From contig QRDG01000531.1 of NCBI GenBank assembly GCA_012064385.1, forward strand, positions 62,001-126,000: a DNA stretch of 64,000 nt, written 5' to 3'. Within the stretch, counting starts at the first letter, position 1, and the number at the start of each line of letters is the position of its first letter. The notes under the pieces were generated by a model. That model saw only the letters and a program-made list of their open reading frames with translations. It did no database searches and had not been told where the DNA came from. Made by a program: the position numbers and the translations under genes. This DNA comes from Puccinellia tenuiflora (taxonomy: Eukaryota > Streptophyta > Magnoliopsida > Poales > Poaceae). Positions 43,630-53,199 of this stretch are shown piece by piece.

Positions 43630-45538
43630 ATTATTATGTCACCTTATTATCTTTCCACTAAGTTATCGTAGCTAGCAACAGTGAGTTTTTGCCATCTCAC
43701 CGGAAGAAGGCTTTTATGTTAGGGGCCTGTCCATACGAGCCATCAAACCAACCGATTGTCAATACTAGCATATTTACTGACAAGTGTTTGTTGATCAAAG
43801 GGCAAAACCGCTAAGGTGGATAAGTAATCCCCATAGGGGGCATATCCGGGAGGGAAAAACTGTCCGCCGCCACTGCCGAGGATGCCATGAATTGCAAAAT
43901 TGCAGAAGCAAATAGATCGAACGACAATAACTCCTCGTCTCATCCTGTGATGGATGCTACAGAACTGACTGTTTTTCTCTCATGTTTTTAAAATGATTGA
44001 TGACTCAATGTACAAAGATACTTTGCATTGTTGGGTACCTGGGTTGAATCAACGTTCCACTATGTCTTCTAATTATAGTGTTAGTTGAATTCTTCTGATT
44101 AATGTGTTAGTTGAATTCTTTGTGTGGTTAAATCAATGTCACGCCCTCGAGAACTACCGACATGGGACTGCAGGGACAGACGAGGATACAAAGAAATACA
44201 GAGACAAGCAATGGAGGAAGCATCGTCCTCCGTGGAGAGGTGGACGAGCGACCGCGGGAGACAAGGGCTAGAGGGCGCGGGCGCTGGGCGCCTAGAGCTG
44301 CTAGCCGGACGAACACGGCGACGGCGGCGTGCGTAACAACAGGAAGCAAATAAGCGGTGTGGGCAAGACCAGCTGATTGGGACACTTTTTAGCCAGGGGA
44401 GACATGCGTGCCATGTCGGGAGCAGACGAGCCGCTGTCATAAATATAATATTGTAAGTCACTTTTTAACAATTCGGACTTTTGTTTTAGATGGTTATTGC
44501 AGCAATTCAATATGGTATCAGAGCCAGAGGTTTAGAGTTCAAATCCTGGCCCAACGCAGTACTAAAATAAATATCTGCGGACACTCGGCTCGTGAAGTTC
44601 GGACTTTTGGTCTAGATGGCTAGTACAACAATTCAATAGCCGCGAGCGTGGCAGCAGCGGGCACGGACCGCAGAGGAACACAAGTTGTTTGACTTATGAC
44701 ATTGTTAACCCTCGCGTCGCCTCTGCCCAGCCAACTCGGGGGCGAATCTCTTGCGGCGTCATGAGTTCCTTGGACGGAGGTTCTTGACGGCGAGCGGCGG
44801 TTCGCCGGTGCGTGTAGGGGCCGCTTTGCTCCGGTGTGTGGAGGCGGGCCCAGGCGAGCGGGGCCGGCGTGAGATGATTGATCTCCGGTTTGGGTTGTGG
44901 GTCCCGGAGGCAGATGAAGGCGACACGCCGAATCCGATGCCCTCGTACCCCAATCCAAGGCAACTCCGGGGAAAATCTCAGATCTCCTCGGGATCAAGCG
45001 ACGACGATGTTTGTGCGTCGTATTCCCTCTTGAGGACATTGCTTGTGGAGATTGCACACCGGTTGAAGGGACCAGTGGCTGTGGTGCCAATGTCACGGCG
45101 GCCTCGCTTCTTCGGCTGTCGGGCCTAGGAAGCGGGATCTGTAACGGCTTGCGGCGGGGAGGCGGTGGCTGCCGGCGGCTGCTACACAGCAGACTGCAGC
45201 CGGTCTAGCGACAACGTTATGGCTGCAATTCGCTCGCTGCGACGTCGTCCAATGGCGTCATAGGAGTTTGGCGATGGGGCGGCGGCCTCAGTGGTCATGT
45301 GGATGACGCGATGGCCGGATCTTCATTTTGGTGATGGTCTCCAACACCGTGTGTCGTAGTCGATGACGGTATGGGACGTCCTCTTCTGTGACCGTGGAGC
45401 TTCGAGCCTGGCGGCGGTATGGGAAGACCCTCCAATTAAAGATCGGGTTCGATTTGATGTAGCAGATGATACACACGACGACTTCAAGTCATGGCTGACT
45501 GGCAGTAGCAATGTGGTGTCTCATGCGGGGGCGTCATG
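43630..45538. other. Intergenic DNA with Copia LTR-end remnants
   Basis: At 44516-44528 TGGTATCAGAGCC is the initiator-Met-tRNA primer site of Copia elements, directly after an LTR-like end (GTTATTGCAGCAATTCA, to 44510). A second copy of that end (GGACTTTTGGTCTAGATGGCTAGTACAACAATTCA, 44601-44636) follows only about 125 bp later, so this may be a miniature (TRIM-like) or collapsed element. The GC-rich stretch at 44640-45530 has several overlapping frames but no domain I can name. A minus-strand frame at 43743-43943 (FFPPGYAPYGDYLSTLAVLP) could be a lost exon. Confidence 0.45.
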
Positions 45539-46074
45539 TGATGACCCACAAGTATAGGGGATCTATCGCAGTACTTTCGATAAATAAGAGTGTCGAACCC
45601 AACGAGGAGCAGAAGGTGTTGGCTTGTAGATTCGTGCAAGGTTTCACTTCAAACACTAACAAAAGGATTTTTATGGGTTTTTATAGTAACAATTAAATAT
45701 AGTGCGAGTAAACAAAAGAGAGCAATAATTATTGTAGCAAGTGGCCCAATCTTTTTGGCATAAAGGACATGCCGGTGATTCTACTTATGATGACTAAACG
45801 CTCCTGAGGACACATGGGAGTTATGTCAAGTCACTTTCGCTTCATACTGCTGCTTAATGTTTAATGTTTTACTAAGTATTGTGTGGGTGAACCTATGCTA
45901 ATGAACCGCCCTTACTTGGACTAGAACACACTTGTGATTACACTTCCCTACAAGCATCCGCAAATGCAAGAAAGTATTTAAAAATTAACTAACCACAGTC
46001 TTAAACTCTGAAATCCTACACTCCCTCATGCACTAGTTTACCGGCGGGATTTAGGTTTATGTCATTCGTACAAC

Positions 46075-47360
46075 CAGAGGCGGATCCAGGGAGGGGCGAG
46101 CATGCTTTGGCCCCCTCCAATAAAAAGTAGCAGGGATTAGTACCTATATAATTTTATTAGCTTATTAATATTCGGTAATTAGCACAAGGACTAAGTATAA
46201 CCCCACAGCCCAGCGACTAGACCTACGTGCTAACTTGAATGGGCTAAGCCCAATGTAATTAACCAATGGCCTAAGGCCACTATGGACCACGTACGTAACA
46301 GTTTAGGGCCTAGAAATCGATGGATATACTGATGCATATAGATATACACGATCACCACACGATCTCGTCTACTCCATCTTCTCAGCCTTCTCCCCCGCCG
46401 AGCCGCACAGGTTTCATCGCCGCCGCCGCCCTCGCAAGGACATGGCCAGACCTATAGCTTCATTGGTTCATCGCGTCGTCACAAGCGGGACTTAGGACTA
46501 ACCTTCCGTCTTGCCGCGCGCCATGGCCAATTCCTACCCGAACTAATTGGCCGATTGCCCAAAGTATTACTGTATGCATACCATATTGGATAGATATTGC
46601 ATTTGCTATTTGCTAGTTTGATTAATTGGTAGTACTTTCTAGTTTGATTTGCTAGTTATACGAATCATATAGACTATTAATTGTTGTGAACTAAATGTCT
46701 AACTTCTTAAACCATAGTGAGGGAAGAATCGGATAATACGGTGGAGAACATGGTACATTTGCACCCGCTTTTAAAATGCATTTTCGCAATGTCCAAAAAT
46801 TCCAAAAAAAATATGCACGCGTACATATTGTAGTTTCTAGTGTGCGCCAAAAGTTTCGTCCCAAAAATACTTTTTACTTGACTTGTGTGAAAAAGACAAA
46901 AATCTGACATATCTGTGTTATACGTAAGTCACAAAAATTTCTCTTTTTTGTGAATGAAAACTAAAATGTAAACTTTTCACGAAACTTTGTGTCATCAACA
47001 CATTATGCGAGATGTATGCGTGTACTTTTTTTTCAGATTTTTTGAACATATTTTAAACGTGTTTTAAATGTTTTTTCAAAAAACGGGTGCAAATGTACCA
47101 TGTTCTATCTATTCACTCTCGGGAAGAATCCTACTAATATATAACGCTGAAAATACAAGAAGATATACAAGGCACGGAGCAACCTACATGACATAATGTG
47201 TTCAATCCTGATCATTTTGATATGCGAACTTCCAATTAATATTTGGAGTTATTTGACGAAATCCGAGCACCAACTAAAATCGAAAGCACAACACATGAAG
47301 CAACCTTAAAAAACGCTAACAAATTTAGCATAGTGTAATATCTGCTCTATTTCGTCTTGC

Positions 47361-47391
<31 letters not shown>

Positions 47392-47419
47392 AAATGCTCA
47401 AATCCTGGATTCGCCCCTG
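46075..47419. mobile_element. hAT-like non-autonomous transposon
   Basis: The ends are CAGAGGCGGATCCAGGG (left) and CCTGGATTCGCCCCTG (right), inverted with a few mismatches. They are flanked by CGTACAAC (46067-46074) and CCTACAAC (47420-47427), a 7-of-8 match to an 8-bp duplication as made by hAT elements. It is 1345 bp with no transposase. It contains a nested MITE (46731-47120) and a run of 28 C (47364-47391). Confidence 0.75.
46731..47120. repeat. MITE nested in the hAT-like element
   Basis: Inner arms GAACATGGTACATTTGCACCCG (46747) and CGGGTGCAAATGTACCATGTTC (47084) are perfect inverted copies of 22 bases. GGGAAGAATC occurs immediately on both sides (46721-46730 and 47121-47130), consistent with a 9-10 bp Mutator-type target duplication. 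It is 390 bp without coding capacity. Confidence 0.75.
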
Positions 47420-48111
47420 CCTACAACCACCTCACAAGCAAACTAAACACACGATGCATTCCTCTAGGCCCATAAAGGTGAAGTGTCATGTAGTCGACGT
47501 TCACGCAACACCACTAGACGAATAACACCACAACTTAAAGATCAAACCATTAAATATTACTCAGCATAATTTCACTACTTGCAATGAGACTTCCCCCACT
47601 AGTAGGAAAATGGTCATCACTGGCAAATGTAAAATGTCTACCGCTGGCGAACTGGTGGTTCGCCAACGCTCATATCGCCAGCGGTAAGTAAGTTACCTCT
47701 GGCGAACCGGCTATTGGTTCGCCAGTGACTGCCACTTACCACTGGCGAACAGTGCTCCAGTTCGCCAGTAATATTTATTTCTGCTTTTAAAATAAACGCA
47801 GAAATGTATTACAGCAATATATACAGGTAAATACATGTATGCATATATACAGTAATATTGACAGAAACAGTATAATTGACAGAATTTCAACAGATACAAA
47901 TAGACTAGTGACCAAATTATTGGTTCATCACATATATTCATGCATTACAAGTCGAAATACAAGTGAGACCCAATATTTTGCATACATATGCATGAATATC
48001 ACACACATCTCCGGAAGTCGATAGTTTAGGTCGCAAGTTTTCAAAAGCAAGTAGTAACCTAAACTACGATCACAGACAAGAGAACTGCAATGGCGATCAC
48101 AGACTCTGAAA

Positions 48112-48510
48112 CTAACTTCGACCGGTTCCTGAGCCGCGGGGTGCTGAGCCGCCGGCGCTGCGCATCCAAAGAGAAGTAATCCTCACAGGGTCATAGCTCA
48201 CGTGAGAAGGAACCCTCTGAAGAAACGACCACCTACTGTCATACTGCCTATCCAATAGATACATGTAGCGATGGACGTACTCATCCTCCTCCCTGATACG
48301 GCGACGTACCACCTCCTCGGGGGCCCGCTCCCTCTGCACCGAGCGTGGCCCACGCGACTGCCACCACAGAAGATCCGGGTCGGCGACGTCACTCGGATTC
48401 CTCACCAAGCTGCGCGTCCCGAAAGGTAGCACCTCCCAGTGCCAGCCCGGTGGAGCCCAGTCCCGCACATCGCCCCTCTGGTCCAACATGGACATCGTTG
48501 CCGAGAACAC
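48112..48510 (-). CDS. Uncharacterised ORF of the CACTA element
   Basis: 132 codons, starting MFSATMSMLDQRGDVRDWAP and rich in Arg, Trp and acidic residues (WHWEVLPFGTRS; VVRRRIREEDEYVHRYMYLL; DRQYDSRWSFLQ). The regular charge pattern suggests a real, folded protein rather than chance. I know of no function and see no catalytic motif, signal or membrane segment. It lies at the 3' end of the presumed minus-strand transcript, about 300 nt downstream of the hairpin cluster, and ends some 500 bp inside the element's left terminus. It may be an exon captured from a host gene or a protein specific to this CACTA family. The second Met (48495) could equally be the start. Confidence 0.5.
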   Translation of the reverse strand: MFSATMSMLDQRGDVRDWAPPGWHWEVLPFGTRSLVRNPSDVADPDLLWWQSRGPRSVQRERAPEEVVRRRIREEDEYVHRYMYLLDRQYDSRWSFLQRVPSHVSYDPVRITSLWMRSAGGSAPRGSGTGRS

Positions 48511-48807
48511 CTAAGTCAAAAACGCCTAAGTCAAAATTTTGTTACAAAAGTAATATTAAAATTTACAAATGCGAGAAGTTAACAATGGAAAGCCTCATGT
48601 ATCATTGCCGTGCAAAACAACGCAAAAAGAGTGTCCACAAGACCATGTATTAATACAAACACTCCAATTGTCAATACTACAAGGCATTGTAGACACTCTC
48701 CTTGCCTTTACCATGGCATAGTTTAAATCATCGGCTTTGTCAATTCATAGAGAAGAAACAAAATGATTCGAGTTTATGCCTCATACATAGATAATTGGAC
48801 ACACATT

Positions 48808-50089
48808 GATCAGGAACGGGGCAAGCGGACCAAGTAAGAGTATGCACAAGATGTTTATTTGTGCATATCACAAGGTCCGCTAGCACCTCCCTGAATCACA
48901 TAGTGTGCCACAACATTTTAATCATCGGCATTCGGAAAGAGAGAGAAAAAAACAAAATGATTTCGGATTTGTGCCTCATACATATTTAAATTGGACACAC
49001 ATTTCAGAGACGGAGCAAGTGAACCAAGTAGGATGCACAAAATGTTTATTTGTGCATATCACAAGGTTCACTAGCTCCTCCCTGAATCATATAGTGTCAC
49101 AACATTTTAATCATCGGCTTAGAAGAAAAAGACAAAACAAAATAAAAATGACTTAGATTTTGCGCCTCATACTTAGGTCGGACACACAAGTAGACCTGCA
49201 GGATCTCGTGAGCCAAGTATGATGCACAAGACTTGGTACTTGTGCATATCACAAGGCTCACAAGACCTGCAGGACTACAACCTAGTGCCACAACATTTTA
49301 ATCATCGGCTTTCGAAGAAACAGACAAAACAAAATAAAAATGACTTAGATTTTGCGCCTCATACTTAGGTCGGACACACAAGTAGACCTGCAGGATCTGG
49401 TGAGCCAAGTATGATGCACAAGACTTGGTACTTGTGCATATCACAAGGCTCACAAGACCTGCATGCCTACAACCTAGTGCCACAACATTTTAATCATCGG
49501 ATTTCGAATAAACAGACAAAACAAAATAAAAATGACTTAGATTTTGCGCCTCATACTTAGGTCGGACACACAATTATTAGTAGCCCTGAAGGATCGGCGG
49601 AGCCAAGTAGGATGCACAGGACTTGTACTTGTGCATATCACAAGGCTCCGCAGACCTTCAGGGTTACCACATAGTGCCACAACATTTTTAATCATCGGCT
49701 TTCGAAGAAACAGACAAAACAAAATAAAAATGACTTAGATTTTGCGCCTCATACTTAGGTCGGACACACAAGTAGACCTGCAGGATCTTGTGAGCCAAGT
49801 ATGATGCACAAGACTTGGTACTTGTGCATATCACAAGGCCCACAAGACCTGCAGGCCTACCACCTAGTGCCACAACATTTTAATCATCGGCTATCGAAGA
49901 AAAAGAGAAAAAAATAAAAACATCAACATATAGAAAAAGACAAAAACTAAACAAAAATCACTTTGATTTGTGCCTCATACTTAGGTCGGACACACAATTA
50001 TTAGTAGCCCTGAAGGATCGGCGGAGCCAAGTAGGATGCACAGGACTTGTACTTGTGCATATCACAAGGCTCCGCAGACCTTCAGGGTT
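48808..50089 (-). ncRNA. Cluster of seven tandem hairpins with covarying stems
   Basis: Seven inverted repeats of about 85-90 nt, each in a 185-235 bp unit, lie at 48808-48897, 49002-49088, 49192-49276, 49384-49468, 49582-49665, 49774-49857 and 50006-50089. Each has a small loop, an inner stem ATGCACAA/TTGTGCAT and an outer stem of about 25 bp. The outer stems change on both sides together: GCGGACC/GGTCCGC in the first, GTGAACC/GGTTCAC in the second, GTGAGCC/GGCTCAC in the third and fourth, CGGAGCC/GGCTCCG in the fifth and seventh. One base fails to pair in the sixth (GGCCCAC). Unit flanks (CACAACATTTTAATCATCGGC, TGCCTCATAC) are conserved. Selection on the fold, as in microRNA or other small-RNA precursors, is inferred. 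The strand is assigned from the TATA box at 50915-50921 only; the hairpins fold on either strand. Confidence 0.65.
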
Positions 50090-50129
50090 ACCACATAGTG
50101 CCACAACATTTTTAATCATCGGCACACAC

Positions 50130-50914
50130 ACAAGCAACCCTAAATAGCTCATCGATCATAATAAAGCAATGTAATACATATAAGGGTCTGGGACATAGGA
50201 GGGATAAAGATGGGTTTCTGATAGCATGGGTACCGGATAAATTCATTGATGTTCATGTCCTACAATGGTTACCACCAAGACAATTGCATCACTATGAATC
50301 TCATAAATATTCCATTGCACATTATCTACCACATGCTCACAACATCATGAAAAACATCAACATCTAATACAACTTTATATACCACAACATTATCTAGAGA
50401 GCATTAATTTTCTCACAATTATCTACTGCATACTCACAACATTATCTAACACAACAACAAGATCTAGTACGGCATCATCAAAATCATCACTACTGGACAT
50501 GCTATTGCTACCAAATCGTAACACAAGTACATTATCTACCACATGATCATACTAAATCATGCAGTAATATTTTCTCAAACTACACGATGAGTAGATCACC
50601 CAAAAGTAGGATGCTCACCTTGCTTGCTTGATGGCGTACGTGCTCGACGACGAGGCGGTGGTGGTGGCTCGGCATGGGCGTGGCGACGGGGAGAGAGGAC
50701 GTACGGCGGCGGCGGCGACGGGGAGAGGAGGGCGGCGACGGGAAGAGGAGGACGGCGGCGGCGGCGACGACGGGGAGAGGTGGACGGCGACGGGGACAGG
50801 AGGATGGTGGCGGCAACGGGGAGAGGGCGACGGCGCGCGGGCGCGTGTGTGAGAGAGGAAAAAGGCCGGACGGGTTGATTGGGGATGGGATAGATCGAGA
50901 TCGACCGCGGCAGG
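50130..50914. other. Interior of the CACTA element between hairpins and promoter
   Basis: From 50130 to 50580 the sequence is AT-rich, with CATTATCTACCACA and CTCACAACAT words repeated several times. From 50640 to 50860 it is GC-rich with GGCGACGGGGAGAG repeats (leader-like on the minus strand). No credible protein frame. Confidence 0.45.
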
Positions 50915-50921
50915 TATATAT
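50915..50921 (-). promoter_or_regulatory. TATA-like box of the CACTA element
   Basis: On the minus strand GTACATATATACCTGC sits between the subterminal repeat block and the GC-rich leader, at the place where CACTA elements start transcription. It would drive a transcript through the hairpin cluster and the ORF at 48112-48510. Confidence 0.45.
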
Positions 50922-51986
50922 GTACACCTTACCGCTGGCGAACAGGGACGATGGTTCGCCAGCGGTACTTACCTTACCGCTGGCGAACCACTCAGACCAT
51001 TCGCCAGTGGTAGGTGGCCCGTTAGGGTTTGCCCAAATCCGCGCTTACCACTGGCGCATTGCGCGCTCTGTTCGCCAGTGGTACTGGCCTTACCACTGGC
51101 GAATAGGAAATCATGTTCGCCAGTGATATTTACTGCTGGCAAATGTTATTTCCAGGTTCGCCAGTGAGGCCCCGGCGGCTATAGCCCTTTTCCTACTAGT
51201 GCCCATGTCCTCAAGAACTAAACGAACTACTCACAAGACATCATATGGATCATAATATGAGGTGATGAATGAATGATTAAAAATCTGGTCATAAAAGTAT
51301 TTCACCGATAAAACTCAATAGCATCAACTAAACAAGGCAATGAACACCGGAAAAGTTATCCCAATGAACTATGATAAGTATAACCCTAGATGCAATAGCG
51401 GAACGAAGTGGAGCTATGGAGATGATGGTGCTATCGGTGAGGATGATGTTGATGATGATCTTGATGAAGCCCGTGACGATGACGATGACGATGGCGACGA
51501 TCTCCCCTCTCCGGGAAGGAATTTCCTCGGCAGATTTCTCCCTGCCGGAGAGCTTTTTCTCTCTCTGTAGTTTCCGCCCCCGAGGCGGCGGCGGAATATT
51601 TCTTCGAAGCGTCCCCCGAGATTTTTAGGTCAAAGAGGTCATATACGCGAAAGGGGCGGCCGGAGGCGGCACAGGGGCGCCAGGTGGGGCCGCGCCTGGG
51701 TGGCGTCTGGGCACCCTGTGGCCCCCTCTGGTCGCCCTTCTGGCACCCCTCGTCTTCTGGCAAAATAATTGTCTCTGAATTTTTGCGGAATTTCTGGTGT
51801 TGCAGAAGTTCAGTATCTTGACGGTGCTTTTTCCAGCTAATTCCGGGCTCCGGCAGTCAAATCACCAATGATCATCAAACATGCAAAATAAAATAAAATA
51901 ACATAAGTATTGCATTCTAATATGAAATATATCCATAAATAACAGCAAATTATGATATAAAATAGTGATGCAAAATGGACGTATCA

Positions 51987-53199
51987 ACTCCCCCAAGCTT
52001 AGACCTCGCTTGTCCCCAAGCGAATACTGAGCTCGGTAAACATGACCACAGGTTTATGGAGTGAAGTGTTGATAATAACGAATACAGACAAGAAGCATCA
52101 GTATTTACTAAACAAGCACACACTCATTCTAAACAGCAACTTTTTCTCATATCAAACTTAAAGAACAAGTGATAATTCAATCACATATAGAGGTGCACAG
52201 AGAAAAACATAATTGAGCGATGGCAAACTGTGTTCTTGGTCAGAGAACATCTAACATATCAAACTTATCTTTCAAGGAGAATCTATATATAAGAGCTATA
52301 ATTTAGCAAATATCACGAGTTTCAATCATCAAAGACTCTATGCATCATTGGAAACTTCCAAGAGTTATATTCTTGCAATAAAAGTATAAATACCGTGCGA
52401 GGAAGATGATTGTTCAGCAAAGCTCAACTTTTAACTTGTTTACCATAATGGTATTGTCAACTGCAATAAAACATGATCAAACATATTGCTGCAATATAAT
52501 TGATTCTATCTCAACTCAACACCATTTGCTTTGCTAGTAAAGGACAGAAGGAATAGGTTAACTGACTCAACATAAAAGTAAAAGAATGGCCCTTCGCAGA
52601 GGGAAGCAGGGATTAGTCATGTGCTAGAGCTTTTTAATTTTTTCGAAACAGAAGTAAAACAGTTTTGAGACATGCATGTTTTCGTCAACAACTTCACAGT
52701 AAAGAACTAGCTAGTCCCCCATTTCAAGCAAGGATTTTAGACTTTTGAGAGTGGCTGGTTTTAGAGGAATGAGGTCGCAAGGTTTTATAGATAGCACACA
52801 TGAAAATTTTACTTGGAGTGGCAGGGAAATACCACATGTAGGTAGGTATGGTGGACACAAATGGCAAAAGTGTTTGGCTCAAGGATTTGGATGCACGAGA
52901 AGTATTCCCTCTCAATGCAAGGTTTTAGGCTAGCAAGGTTTATAGCAAACATAAGTGTTGAGAGATACAAACAATATATATTACCAGCAATAAGATTGAT
53001 CATACCTTAGAGAGCCATCTTCCTTGTCAGCATAAAGTTCTTATTCAAGAATATAAGGCTTGGAAACCGACAAATCTGTAAGATATGAAAGATAATATAT
53101 TTGCAAGTGAAACTTTCTTCTCTACTTAAGCATTCAAGAATTGTTGCTACTGACCAATGCTATGTTTGCCAACACCCAATAAGATTTTTGTCGTGGGGT
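51987..53199 (-). mobile_element. Internal 3' part of the second Athila-like element
   Basis: Non-coding. The segment 52580-52900 is a close relative of 10200-10242 plus 12903-13110 of the first element and preserves the uninterrupted GCAGG site (52606-52610) where the first element received its solo LTR. No open frame is supported. Confidence 0.65.

Larger units (their letters stand above)
47597..51201 (-). mobile_element. Non-autonomous CACTA transposon carrying a hairpin cluster
   Basis: The ends CACTAGTAGGAAAA (47597-47610) and TTTTCCTACTAGTG (51188-51201) are perfect inverted repeats of 14 bp flanked by CCC on both sides (47594-47596 and 51202-51204), the 3-bp duplication of CACTA elements. 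Subterminal motifs of the form C(A/G)CTGGCGAAC and GTTCGCCAG(T/C)G are repeated many times at 47620-47770 and 50930-51165. There is no CACTA transposase (TPase/TNP2). The interior carries one open frame at 48112-48510, seven tandem hairpins (48808-50089) and a GC-rich leader-like block with a TATA box (50915-50921), all consistent with one minus-strand transcript. Confidence 0.92.
45539..51986 (-). repeat. 3' LTR of the second Athila-like element, containing two insertions
   Basis: It begins TGATGACCCACAAGTATAGG and ends AATGGACGTATCA; on the minus strand it runs TGATACGTCC...GGGTCATCA. Taking out the hAT-like element with one 8-bp duplication (1353 bp) and the CACTA element with one CCC (3608 bp) leaves 1487 bp, nearly the length of the LTRs at 8.2 and 15.8 kb. 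The adjacent internal sequence has the purine-rich tract (minus strand AGCTTGGGGGAGT, 51999-51987). The 5' LTR lies outside the window because a Copia element interrupts pol at 59.42 kb. Confidence 0.85.

Noticed and set aside
48808..50089. CRISPR-like array
   Set aside because: Units are 185-235 bp palindromic repeats in a plant transposon, not short direct repeats with unique spacers.
50580..51126. Arg/Gly-rich frames in the CACTA element
   Set aside because: They come from GGCGACGGGGAGAG repeats in the leader-like block and have no protein-like composition.
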